From Pseudoalteromonas sp. EB27 (GTDB lineage: Bacteria; Pseudomonadota; Gammaproteobacteria; Enterobacterales; Alteromonadaceae), in the NCBI RefSeq assembly GCF_001974875.1, contig NZ_MTQD01000009.1:150211-214210 (forward strand): DNA of 64,000 bases. Direction: 5' to 3'. Below are positions 1 through 6,956 of the stretch, one piece after another (the stretch's first letter is position 1; the number at the start of each line of letters is the position of its first letter). The translations under genes and the position numbers were made by a program. The notes under the pieces were generated by a model. It did not search any database, was not told where the DNA came from, and saw only the letters and a program-made list of their open reading frames with translations.

Positions 1-391
1 AGAGAATAATATTTTAATAAGTATTAATTGCGAAGAAAATATTGAGTTGGTTGGTTGGATTAACGACATATATGTAATTATTACAAACTTATTAGATAAT
101 AGTATTTTTTGGTTAATTGAAAAAGGTATAGAAAAAAAAGAAATAAATATAACGGTTAAAGGGAATGACAGTTTATTTGAATTTCTTGACTATAAAGATA
201 ATGGGCCAGGAATATCAAAGGAGCTTATTGAAACTGAATCTATTTTTGAGCCTCAATTTTCAACTAAGGTAAATGGTATTGGTATTGGTTTACCTATAGC
301 AGGAGAAGCTGCACATAGAAATAAATTAGATCTCAAAGCATTTGAGTCTGATACCGGTGTTTACTTCAGATTACAGTCAATGGAAGAATAA
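1..391 (+). CDS. Histidine-kinase-like ATPase, C-terminal part (5' end outside window)
   Basis: The reading frame is open to the left edge, so the gene begins outside the window; a TTG at 47 is not a credible start. About 129 residues are visible and they form the HATPase_c fold of sensor kinases. The N-box is ITNLLDNS, the G1 box is DNGPGI, and the G2-type glycine segment is GIGIGLPIA. These motifs bind ATP and Mg. The phosphoacceptor histidine and any sensor domain lie upstream, unseen. The stop is 1 nt before the ATG of the receiver-domain gene, so the two are co-transcribed and probably form a kinase/receiver pair. The region is conspicuously AT-rich, which fits accessory DNA. Family assignment is firm; the signal sensed is unknown. 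Confidence 0.85.
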   Translation, partial: ENNILISINCEENIELVGWINDIYVIITNLLDNSIFWLIEKGIEKKEINITVKGNDSLFEFLDYKDNGPGISKELIETESIFEPQFSTKVNGIGIGLPIAGEAAHRNKLDLKAFESDTGVYFRLQSMEE

Positions 392-392
392 A

Positions 393-1478
393 ATGAAAAT
401 ATTGTTAGTTGAAGATGAAGCTAGTTGTATAGATGATTTTAAATCAACTTTAAAAAGGTATAATCATCAAAATCATAAGAGTATTCAGTACGAAATAGCT
501 AGAAATGTCGAAGAAGCGGACTCAATGTTAAATAGCTCATTTGATGGAGCCATAGTCGATTTGAAACTTGAGTCAAAAGTGACAGGTGGTAATCAAGTAA
601 TAAGAAATATACAGGAAAATTTTAGAATACCTATTGTTGTTTTTACAGGTACGCCAAGTAACTTAGACCAGGAAGTAAATCCATTACTTGGCTTATATTT
701 GCGAGATCGTGGATATGACGATGTTTTAAACTTTTTAGTTGAAATATACAATACAGGTTTAACCCAAATCCTTGGAGGGAGAGGTCTTTTTGAAAAGGCG
801 ATGAATGAAGTTTTTTGGACTAATATCCCACAAGCTATTGAGCATTTTCAAAAAAATTGTAATCCTGAAATAAGTCAGGTGCAATTATTGCGATTTACCT
901 TAGCTCATATGTACGAACATATTGATCTTGATTTTGGAAGTATTAGTAACACAGCGGAAACATATATTTATCCTGTTAATGATAAAGTATTGCAAGGAGG
1001 CGCCTTAGTCCAAGAGATTAAATCTAAAGAGTTTTATATTTTATTGACGCCCGCTTGTGATTTAGCTAATAGCAAGGCTGAATTTTTACAGTTAGCTAAA
1101 ATCGAGCCGGTTAAAACATTACGCGAAGTAACTCAGTTGCTACCCTCCGATTCTAAAGAGCTAAGCAAATCACAACAAAGTCGAATAAATAGTAAAATTA
1201 CAAATATTGTTAGGAATAAAATAGCTCGATATCATTATTTACCAAAATTCGGTGCTGTTGAGTATGACAGTGTTGTTGATTTTCAAAATATAAGTTCGCT
1301 TAGTTTAGAGCAGTATTCCAAAACTTTTAGAGTATTAGGCGGAGTATCTAGTTATTTCTACAAAGACTTATTAAGTCGTTTTTCTGGTTTGTACTCAAGG
1401 CAAGGTTCTCCAGACTATGATTTTACTTTAGAAGAAAGTAAAGTTTTATTAGAACTTATGGAAGGATTAACTCCATAA
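393..1478 (+). CDS. Receiver-domain protein with uncharacterised C-terminal domain
   Basis: I chose the ATG at 393 (protein starts MKILLVEDE), 1 nt after the kinase stop; a longer frame from 342 would overlap the kinase. The product has 361 residues. Residues 1 to about 125 look like a response-regulator receiver: acidic pair E7/D8, phosphoacceptor D56 in DLKL, and T85 in VFTGT. The remaining ~235 residues carry no helix-turn-helix or other output domain that I recognise; a distinctive TPACDL motif lies at 219-224. It resembles the divergent receiver domains described in predicted bacterial conflict systems (Pfam Response_reg_2, from memory). Its 3' end overlaps the convergent methyltransferase gene by 23 bp. 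Output function unknown. Confidence 0.75.
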   Translation: MKILLVEDEASCIDDFKSTLKRYNHQNHKSIQYEIARNVEEADSMLNSSFDGAIVDLKLESKVTGGNQVIRNIQENFRIPIVVFTGTPSNLDQEVNPLLGLYLRDRGYDDVLNFLVEIYNTGLTQILGGRGLFEKAMNEVFWTNIPQAIEHFQKNCNPEISQVQLLRFTLAHMYEHIDLDFGSISNTAETYIYPVNDKVLQGGALVQEIKSKEFYILLTPACDLANSKAEFLQLAKIEPVKTLREVTQLLPSDSKELSKSQQSRINSKITNIVRNKIARYHYLPKFGAVEYDSVVDFQNISSLSLEQYSKTFRVLGGVSSYFYKDLLSRFSGLYSRQGSPDYDFTLEESKVLLELMEGLTP

Positions 1479-2988
1479 TAATCTTACCTATCTGCTGTGC
1501 CAAATAAGGCGGCACAGCGTTCCCTACCTGCACATATTGATTCGTTCTCGTACCTTCGAAAATATAATTATCAGGAAATGTTTGCAAGCGTGCGGCTTCA
1601 CGTACGCTTAAACTTCTGCATTGCTGTGGATCATAATGTACAAAGTAATGCCCATCTTTTGATATATGACTCGTGACTGTCGTAGCGTATTTATTAGCAA
1701 CTTGAACCCTAAATCGATCTGAATGCGTACCAGTATCCCAATTAGCGTGGGCCGGGGCTAGTTCTTCTGGGAAATGACGAGACTTAGGTGATAAACCTTG
1801 AATTTGTGCGTATGCAGCACAGAATGAGTAACGTAGTAAGTCATCAACCATATGTCCTCTGGTTTCATGATTTAGCACCACGTTTAAGTTAGGGTCTATA
1901 TACCAAGTTTTTAGTGGCTCTGGCATGATGGGGGTTTTGCCGCTTAATGCATTTTCTGTTCTAGACAACCCGATTTTTGGTTCGAGGTTTAGGCTATTTG
2001 CTGATTCCGGGTCAAATTGTTTTTTCAGAATTCGCTTTAACTTAGCTGCATTTTTAGTAACAGCTGTTTCCCAATCTTTTACGTTATCTTTTTGTTTTGA
2101 AAAGCCGCTGCGTAAATTTGGTAAGTCACTAATAGCTTGTTCTACGGTAATTTGGTGTTCGCATAGTTTTAGTATTTCTGGGGGGGCTTTAATATCCTCA
2201 CGTACACCAAGTAAAATTACACGATGCCTAGCTTGAGGTATACCGTATTGCTCACAACGAATTAAAAAATCAGCTGTATCTTTGTATTGTGGGTCTTCTG
2301 GATTCTCCGCATCAACTACTAATGAGTATATTTTATATTTTGGAATTTTTTTATGCTTTGTTACTGAACCAGGACTACGCAAGTCTTCCAGTATTTGTGG
2401 AAACATTACTTGGCCATTTACTTTTGCCGTAAGTATTCCTCTTACATTTTCCATCACAAAAATATCAGGCTTCGCTAGACAGATTACTTCTAAGTATTCT
2501 TTATATAAAAAATGGCGAGTATCTTCTTCTGCAACGTAACTTTTATTACCAGCATTTCGAGAACGTCCTGCAAGTGAATAAGCTTGGCATGGAGGCCCAC
2601 CAATTAGTAATTTTGGCCCTTTATGCTCTTTTACAAGATCTTTAATACGCTTATGAATAAGCTTATTATCTTTGCCAAGCTCTTTAGCACCATTGAGAGT
2701 TTCTTGATTGGCTTCTGTTGCAATATCGGGGTGAAGTGCAAACAACTCATCTCTTGTAATTTTTCCGTGCAGATAATTATAATAATTATTTAATGGCTGT
2801 GATCTTTTTTTAAGTGAGCGAAAGAAGGCACGAGTAGTAAGAGTTTTATGGGCATGGAAATCTTTCTCAACAGAAATACCTATTTGAAAAGGTGATTTTC
2901 CATCGGAAGTTTGGGCTGCTGAAATCCCTTCGCCAAGACCACCCGGGCCTGCGAATAAATCTATAACAAGAATTTCACCGTTTTCCAT
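1456..2988 (-). CDS. dcm-like: DNA (cytosine-5-)-methyltransferase
   Basis: Transfers a methyl group from S-adenosylmethionine to C5 of cytosine in DNA. The motifs run in canonical order: motif I DLFAGPGGLGEG near residue 10, motif IV GGPPCQ with the catalytic Cys near 134, motif VI ENV, motif VIII QARHRVILLGV, a variable target-recognition region, and motif X QVGNAVPPYLA at the C-terminus. The start is ATG at 2988 (510 residues); a TTG two codons earlier is less likely. No restriction endonuclease is visible on the right; one could lie left of the window. The gene is convergent with the kinase/receiver pair and overlaps it by 23 bp. A palindrome 53 bp upstream may be its operator. Target sequence unknown. 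Confidence 0.95.
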   Translation of the reverse strand: MENGEILVIDLFAGPGGLGEGISAAQTSDGKSPFQIGISVEKDFHAHKTLTTRAFFRSLKKRSQPLNNYYNYLHGKITRDELFALHPDIATEANQETLNGAKELGKDNKLIHKRIKDLVKEHKGPKLLIGGPPCQAYSLAGRSRNAGNKSYVAEEDTRHFLYKEYLEVICLAKPDIFVMENVRGILTAKVNGQVMFPQILEDLRSPGSVTKHKKIPKYKIYSLVVDAENPEDPQYKDTADFLIRCEQYGIPQARHRVILLGVREDIKAPPEILKLCEHQITVEQAISDLPNLRSGFSKQKDNVKDWETAVTKNAAKLKRILKKQFDPESANSLNLEPKIGLSRTENALSGKTPIMPEPLKTWYIDPNLNVVLNHETRGHMVDDLLRYSFCAAYAQIQGLSPKSRHFPEELAPAHANWDTGTHSDRFRVQVANKYATTVTSHISKDGHYFVHYDPQQCRSLSVREAARLQTFPDNYIFEGTRTNQYVQVGNAVPPYLAQQIGKIIMELILP

Positions 2989-3040
2989 AACCAACTAAAC
3001 AACTACAAAATAATAAGACGATGAATCATACCAGGCCTTA

Positions 3041-3070
3041 TTTATCCTATAAAGTTTTATATAGGATAAA
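3041..3070. promoter_or_regulatory. Inverted repeat upstream of the methyltransferase
   Basis: Perfect 11-bp arms TTTATCCTATA (3041-3051) and TATAGGATAAA (3060-3070) surround an 8-bp AT-rich centre, 53 bp upstream of the methyltransferase ATG. The size and position suit an operator for autoregulation or for a control protein. Function is inferred; no repressor gene next to it is evident. Confidence 0.4.
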
Positions 3071-3113
3071 TTGAGCGACCGACCAAAATAACAGCTAATA
3101 ATTGGAAATTAAA

Positions 3114-3400
3114 GACTGCTGCTAAGAAAACCTCCCCGTGATCACACCCGAAATTAAATGAATGATGAGTAATTAACAGCATGGATGCTGTTAAAAGCGT
3201 AGCTTGGCCATGGATGGCCTATTTACGCTAGTTACGTTCATATCATTAATTTAAATTGAGGAGATAGTGTGATCCTTGGGGCGCCGTGGGGTTCCAAGGG
3301 CGGTCGGCGGTATCCGCCCCTTGGTTGCCATCGCCAACGCGATATAAGTAGATTACTTTAAAGCTTCGCTTTTCGCGCAAGTAAGCTGAGCGCCTTCAGT
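3114..3400 (+). repeat. Structured extragenic repeat, copy A (short form)
   Basis: First of three head-to-tail units spaced exactly 296 bp apart (GCTGCT at 3118, 3414, 3710). Hairpin 1 is AACAGCATGGATGCTGTT (3175-3192). Hairpin 2 (3196-3229) has outer arms AGCGTA/TACGCT and inner arms GGCCAT/ATGGCC. Both carry an apical ATGGAT. The 3' end is a REP-like tail with hairpin AAAGCTTCGCTTTT and the sequence AGCTGAGCGCC. No credible ORF lies inside. It differs from copies C and D by lacking the inner insert of hairpin 1 and by having a shorter middle section. Confidence 0.85.
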
Positions 3401-3409
3401 AAATTTTAA

Positions 3410-3696
3410 GGCCGCTGCTCAGACATTTCCCCCTTCAACTTCACCTGCAAACACATAATTAATGAGTAATTACCTCGCATGGATTCGAGGAAAGCGATGC
3501 TTGCAAATGGATGTGCGTTCATCGCGTTTACGTTCATATTAATTTAGTGTTTAAAGATAAGTGAAATTGAGGGGCGTCGTGGGGTTCCAAGGGACGGTCG
3601 ACGGTATCCGCTCCTTGGTTGCCATCGCCAATGCGATATTAAGTAAATTATTTTAAAAGCTTCGCTTTTCGCGCGAGCAAGCTTTGCGCCTACAGC
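3410..3696 (+). repeat. Structured extragenic repeat, copy B (diverged stems)
   Basis: Second tandem unit, same architecture as copy A but with different stem sequence. Hairpin 1 is CCTCGCATGGATTCGAGG (3473-3490), replacing AACAG/CTGTT by CCTCG/CGAGG. Hairpin 2 (3494-3525) has GCGATG/CATCGC in place of the AGCGTA/TACGCT stem. The ATGGAT tips and the TTACGTTCATAT that follows are kept. The unit ends in the AAAAGCTTCGCTTTTCGCGC tail. Pairing kept while sequence changed is evidence of structural selection or of an older shared fold. Confidence 0.8.
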
Positions 3697-3705
3697 CAAT
3701 TTTAA

Positions 3706-4129
3706 GAACGCTGCTAAGAAAGTTCCCCCGTGATCACACCCTAAATTAAATTAATGATGAGTAATTAACAGCATGGCGGAATTTTGTTCCCGACAAATTC
3801 CAAGTACCTAAATCCCTTTAGGCAATGCTGTTAAAAGCGTAGCTTGGCTATGGATGGCCTATCTACGCTGGTTACGTTCATATTATTAATTTAAATTGAG
3901 AAAATAGTGTGATCCTCGGTGCGCAGTGGGTGACGAATGACCAAAGCGTAGCTTTGCAGCTTGAGGAAGTGGAAGCATGGATGCTGACAGGAACCCGGCT
4001 TCAGGGATGAATTATTAGCAGCAGAGCTTATTTGAAGAAAACCGCCCCTTAGTTGCAATCGCCAACGCGATATTTGTAAATTATTTTAAAAGCTTCGCTT
4101 TTCGCGCGAGCAAGCTCAGCGCCTACGGT
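3706..4129 (+). repeat. Structured extragenic repeat, copy C (long form)
   Basis: Third tandem unit, long form. The AACAGCAT (3767-3774) and ATGCTGTT (3825-3832) arms now enclose two further hairpins: GGAATTTTGT/ACAAATTCC (3778-3801) and CCTAAA/TTTAGG (3807-3822), giving a potential three-way junction. Hairpin 2 lies at 3836-3869 with one G-T wobble. A middle module then follows, with AAAGC-GTA-GCTTT and GCATGGATGC hairpins, absent from A and B. It ends in the REP-like tail at 4087-4129. Copy D at 5121-5541 is almost identical. Confidence 0.85.
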
Positions 4130-4236
4130 GAATCATCAACCTTGAGTAAATAGCTATGTTTATACCTTGTAAACGCAATACTTGTTGGCGTTTAAGAGGT
4201 GCGCTTATTAGATTATGGGTATGCATTAATGTGTAA

Positions 4237-4578
4237 CTAGTCAGAAAAATAAGAAACAATACACATACACATCATCATCCCTGTAACTGAAATTAAGTGG
4301 ATCATGCCTATTGTTTTATCAACGGGACGTGCGTATTTGGCTACAAAACGACCATCAAACATCGGAGTTGGAATGCGGGAGCGTTCAAAAAACATCGCAA
4401 ATACATAAAATGAAACACTAGCGCCAATGCCTTTATCCCAATTTGGGGGAAGTACACCATCCTTTTTCATATTTTTATTAATATGTTTAACAGAAATTCT
4501 TGAAAACAATATGCCAGAGGCAAAGGTACCTATCATAAATACGATAAGAGAATACCCAGCAAAATGAGCTGCGGGCAT
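4237..4578 (-). CDS. Small membrane protein of unknown function
   Basis: The product has 113 residues and is not a family I recognise. It has three hydrophobic segments: about residues 7-25, 55-70 and 88-110 (a Met/Cys-rich helix). A basic stretch, KHINKNMKKD, lies after the first. The ATG directly abuts the TAG stop of the upstream gene, which also encodes a membrane protein, so the two are almost certainly translated from one message and may interact. The pair sits alone between two blocks of structured repeats, as accessory cargo often does. No signal peptide, enzyme motif or toxin motif could be recognised. Confidence 0.6.
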   Translation of the reverse strand: MPAAHFAGYSLIVFMIGTFASGILFSRISVKHINKNMKKDGVLPPNWDKGIGASVSFYVFAMFFERSRIPTPMFDGRFVAKYARPVDKTIGMIHLISVTGMMMCMCIVSYFSD

Positions 4579-5049
4579 CTAAAATACCCCTTCAAATATA
4601 GGTTTTCTGTCGTATATGTTTTCAGAGGTTTTTTTCATAAATTTGCTCATTTCATTACTCGCTGCAAAACCAACATATAGCCCTACACCTAACGCAATAA
4701 CCCACCTATATGGAGTTAACATAAGTAAAGAACTTAAAGCTGTTGTTGTAATTGTTCCGACATAAATACCAGTTGCAGTATTTGCTTTTAAATTATTGGC
4801 ACTTAAATACTTTTGAAAGCCTTGAGGAAGAGACACTTTTTGCTCTTTGGCTTGCATATCTTGTAGTAAGTTGTGAAATATCACTTGTTCATCCTTGATT
4901 TCAAAATAATAAAAGTACGTACGACCGCGCTTTTCAAACTTAAGCTCACCACGTTCACGTCGATGCATTAACTTACAGTCTGATATTTTTAAGAGCTTCA
5001 TAGTTTCTTTACTTGAAAACCACTCACCTTGTTGTTTTTGGTTAGCCAT
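4579..5049 (-). CDS. HTH-domain protein with C-terminal membrane segments
   Basis: The product has 156 residues. Residues about 10-50 (WFSSKETMKLLKISDCKLMH, then RRERGELKFEKRGRTYFY) look like the MerR/excisionase-type winged helix-turn-helix in which a helix pair is followed by a basic, aromatic wing. Residues about 92-130 contain two hydrophobic helices around TPYRW, followed by a basic tail. That combination suggests a membrane-tethered DNA-binding or protein-binding adaptor, though the HTH could have another role. It is the first gene of a two-gene operon, ending in TAG directly against the ATG of the next gene. Function unknown. Confidence 0.6.
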   Translation of the reverse strand: MANQKQQGEWFSSKETMKLLKISDCKLMHRRERGELKFEKRGRTYFYYFEIKDEQVIFHNLLQDMQAKEQKVSLPQGFQKYLSANNLKANTATGIYVGTITTTALSSLLMLTPYRWVIALGVGLYVGFAASNEMSKFMKKTSENIYDRKPIFEGVF

Positions 5050-5120
5050 TTAAGTTACTCAAATTATGTATAAATTTAATATACCTAACTCTAAGTACAT
5101 CGACAAATTTAGCTTAAACG

Positions 5121-5541
5121 CGACAGCTAAGACACCCCCCCGTGATCACATCCGAAATTTAATTAATGATGAGTAATTAACAGCATGGCGGAATTTTGTT
5201 CCCGACAAATTCCAAGTACCTAAATCCCTTTAGGCAATGCTGTTAAAAGCGTAGCTTGGCCATGGATGGCCTATCTACGCTGGTTACGTTCATATCTTTA
5301 ATTTGAATTGAGGAAATAATGTGATCCTCGGCGCGCCGTGGGTGACGAATGACCAAAGCGTAGCTTTGCAGCTTGAGGAAGTGGAAGCATGGATGCTGAC
5401 AGGAACCCGGCTTCAGGGATGAATTATTAGCAGCAGAGCTTATTTGAAGAAGACCGCCCCTTGGTTGCCATCGCCAACGCGATATTTGTAAATTATTTTA
5501 AAAGCTACGCTTTTCGCGCGAGCAAGCTGAGCGCCTACAGG
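5121..5541 (+). repeat. Structured extragenic repeat, copy D (long form)
   Basis: Near-identical to copy C, about 1.4 kb away, on the other side of the two-gene operon. Its hairpin 1 arms are at 5179-5186 and 5237-5244 with the same two inner hairpins, and hairpin 2 is at 5248-5281 with a fully paired GGCCAT/ATGGCC. In the tail the hairpin reads AAAAGCTACGCTTTT, where other copies have TTC in the loop. Two direct long copies bracket the HTH/membrane gene pair, so recombination between them could delete or mobilise it. Confidence 0.85.
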
Positions 5542-5634
5542 TGTTTGGGTGAGCTTTGTAGCGTTAATTGGGGTAATGAGCTCGTTACTAAAGAGAAAGC
5601 GCGATGTAAAATCGCACCTACAAATGCTAAAGCT
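5540..5634 (+). repeat. REP-like unit (GGTGTTTGGGTGAGC ... ATCGCACCTACA)
   Basis: About 95 bp repeated at 8933-9062 and 9062-9165. It contains the hairpin sequence GCGCGATGTAAAATCGC (5599-5615) followed by ACCTACA, and it runs into the 3' end of the NERD gene. It lies directly after copy D of the structured repeat. Confidence 0.75.
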
Positions 5635-6631
5635 TAATAGGCGTACTTATCTCACAATCTTTGCACACTAAAGAATAACTTTCTTTGCGTTTGCTTGTTT
5701 TAGTATTAGTGCTTGAGCACTTAGGGCATGGTGATTTCATTGGTGTATTTGCACTGCAATTACCGCATTTTACAAAGTAGCCATAGCGCCCAGAAAGAGG
5801 TTGCAAATTGGTCGCGCTATTACATTGCTTACAAGCTAATGTTATCTCTTTGATTAGGTCACTTTTAGGTTTTACTTGTTCAGTATTGGTTTGCTCAGAC
5901 GCTATTAAAGCCTCATCGTAAACAGGTTCTGATTCGCTTATCTCTGCAGGTACATATGAAGGCTCTTGTAAGTTAGGCGATATATTTTGCTCTAAAATAA
6001 ACTGACAAATTTTATCGAGTGTTTCTTCACTGAACCATGGCCGAACGTTTGTTGTAAAAAGGTGAAGTGCATTAGGCTTAGATGCTGGAAGCTTCATTAT
6101 TTCGAGTAATTTATCAGTTATAAATTCTGATTTAACTAATCTCTCTTCAATTGTTTTTGGTGTGTTTTCTCGATTGATAATGGCGTTACTCGATATGGCA
6201 CAAATACTATGCCACTCTCTGCCACCAAAACCCTGTTGCAGTTTGCCAAATAATTTAGTGAGTAGGTTTGGTGCATTGTCGCGCATTAGGCTTTTTAATA
6301 GTTCTAGTTGTAATTCAACCTGTTTTATTGGCGATGGCATACCTTGCCAGTTGCCGCGATAACTGCGACTCCATTCTTGATGCTCATTAATCGTTACTTC
6401 CCCTGTAATGCTTTTAGATTCGATGAGAATAAAGCCATAGGTGTATGCGATTAGATGGTCTATTTGTGCGGTTTCGCCATTGTGTTTAAATTTCACATCG
6501 TTAAACACAAATACCTGACCATGATCTTTAAAGGCGCGGCGTAAATAAAAGGCAACGTCAAGTTCTTGCTTTTGACCTGCTTGTATTTTAGCTGAGTTGC
6601 TGTTGATGAGGGTTTTATCTTTTAGAATCAT
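5627..6631 (-). CDS. NERD-domain protein with C-terminal zinc ribbons
   Basis: The product has 334 residues from the ATG at 6631, which has GAAAGGA upstream; a TTG five codons earlier is unlikely. The N-terminal ~130 residues form a NERD (nuclease-related) domain with a PD-(D/E)XK-like core: AQIDHLI, then FILIESKS, keeping the D, E and K positions. The middle is variable. The C-terminus has several Cys pairs (CKQC, CGNC, CPKC, CKDC), i.e. zinc ribbons that probably bind nucleic acid. NERD proteins are known from plasmids and defence or DNA-processing loci, but their substrates are mostly unknown. It sits alone between REP-like clusters, next to hipBA. Confidence 0.75.
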   Translation of the reverse strand: MILKDKTLINSNSAKIQAGQKQELDVAFYLRRAFKDHGQVFVFNDVKFKHNGETAQIDHLIAYTYGFILIESKSITGEVTINEHQEWSRSYRGNWQGMPSPIKQVELQLELLKSLMRDNAPNLLTKLFGKLQQGFGGREWHSICAISSNAIINRENTPKTIEERLVKSEFITDKLLEIMKLPASKPNALHLFTTNVRPWFSEETLDKICQFILEQNISPNLQEPSYVPAEISESEPVYDEALIASEQTNTEQVKPKSDLIKEITLACKQCNSATNLQPLSGRYGYFVKCGNCSANTPMKSPCPKCSSTNTKTSKRKESYSLVCKDCEISTPIKL

Positions 6632-6708
6632 GAGGCGTCCTTTCAATCATGTATATGCTTAGAATATCATTGAAGTACCGAATAGGAATACTGCTTAAGT
6701 TCAAAAAA

Positions 6709-6768
6709 CGCGAGATAAACTCCCGCCTACAATTTAAAAGCCGCGAGCAAGCTGGGCGCCTACAGGTG
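6709..6768 (+). repeat. REP-like fragments
   Basis: ACGCGAGATAAACTCCCGCC (near 6710) and GCGAGCAAGCTGGGCGCC (near 6743) followed by TACAGGTG are diverged relatives of the tails at 5499-5540 and 9023-9063. They lie between the NERD gene and the hipBA operator array. Confidence 0.6.
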
Positions 6769-6805
6769 TTGAGCTTGGCTATTAAGCTCAAAATGTCATT
6801 AACTT

Positions 6806-6836
6806 CCCATAAGTAACTTAAGTTTTACTTATGGGG
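6806..6836. promoter_or_regulatory. hipBA operator-like palindrome O1
   Basis: Arms CCCATAAGTAA and TTACTTATGGG, 11 bp each, are perfectly complementary (6806-6816 with 6825-6835). The 24-bp core begins at 6809 and is the first of four similar cores spaced 49, 49 and 50 bp. The likely ligand is the HipB-like protein encoded downstream. Confidence 0.6.
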
Positions 6837-6850
6837 CTGGGTTTTATTTT

Positions 6851-6888
6851 ACTGCCTATAAGTAAATTATGGTTTACTTATAGGCAGT
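6851..6888. promoter_or_regulatory. hipBA operator-like palindrome O2
   Basis: The strongest of the four: 16-bp perfect arms ACTGCCTATAAGTAAA and TTTACTTATAGGCAGT separated by 6 bp. The core begins at 6858, 49 bp after the O1 core. Confidence 0.65.
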
Positions 6889-6906
6889 AAATATACGTTC
6901 AAACTT

Positions 6907-6930
6907 AAAAGTAAGTTATATTTGACTTTT
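6907..6930. promoter_or_regulatory. hipBA operator-like palindrome O3, overlapping the -35
   Basis: Core AAAAGTAA-N8-TTGACTTTT, 49 bp after the O2 core. It covers the TTGACT (6922-6927) that I take as the -35 hexamer, so occupancy would block RNA polymerase. Confidence 0.55.
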
Positions 6931-6949
6931 GGGTAGGCTACCCTAAAAT
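6922..6949 (+). promoter_or_regulatory. Predicted hipBA promoter
   Basis: -35 TTGACT (6922-6927), 16-bp spacer, -10 TAAAAT (6944-6949). The spacer contains a further perfect palindrome, GGGTAGGCTACCC (6931-6943). Transcription would start near 6956, inside O4, giving a leader of about 25 nt. Confidence 0.55.
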
Positions 6950-6956
6950 AAATTGT

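Noticed and set aside
342..392. An upstream start for the receiver protein
   Set aside because: It would extend into the kinase gene; the protein from 393 begins exactly at the conserved receiver start MKILLVEDE.
3041..3070. The palindrome as an E. coli-type HipB operator
   Set aside because: It contains TATCC and GGATA but spaced 16 bp rather than 8, and it is 4 kb from hipBA, whose own operators have another consensus.
3114..4129. A CRISPR array or integron attC cassettes
   Set aside because: The repeated units are about 296 bp, head to tail without unique spacers of CRISPR size, no cas gene or integron integrase is in the window, and the attC core-site pattern is not present.
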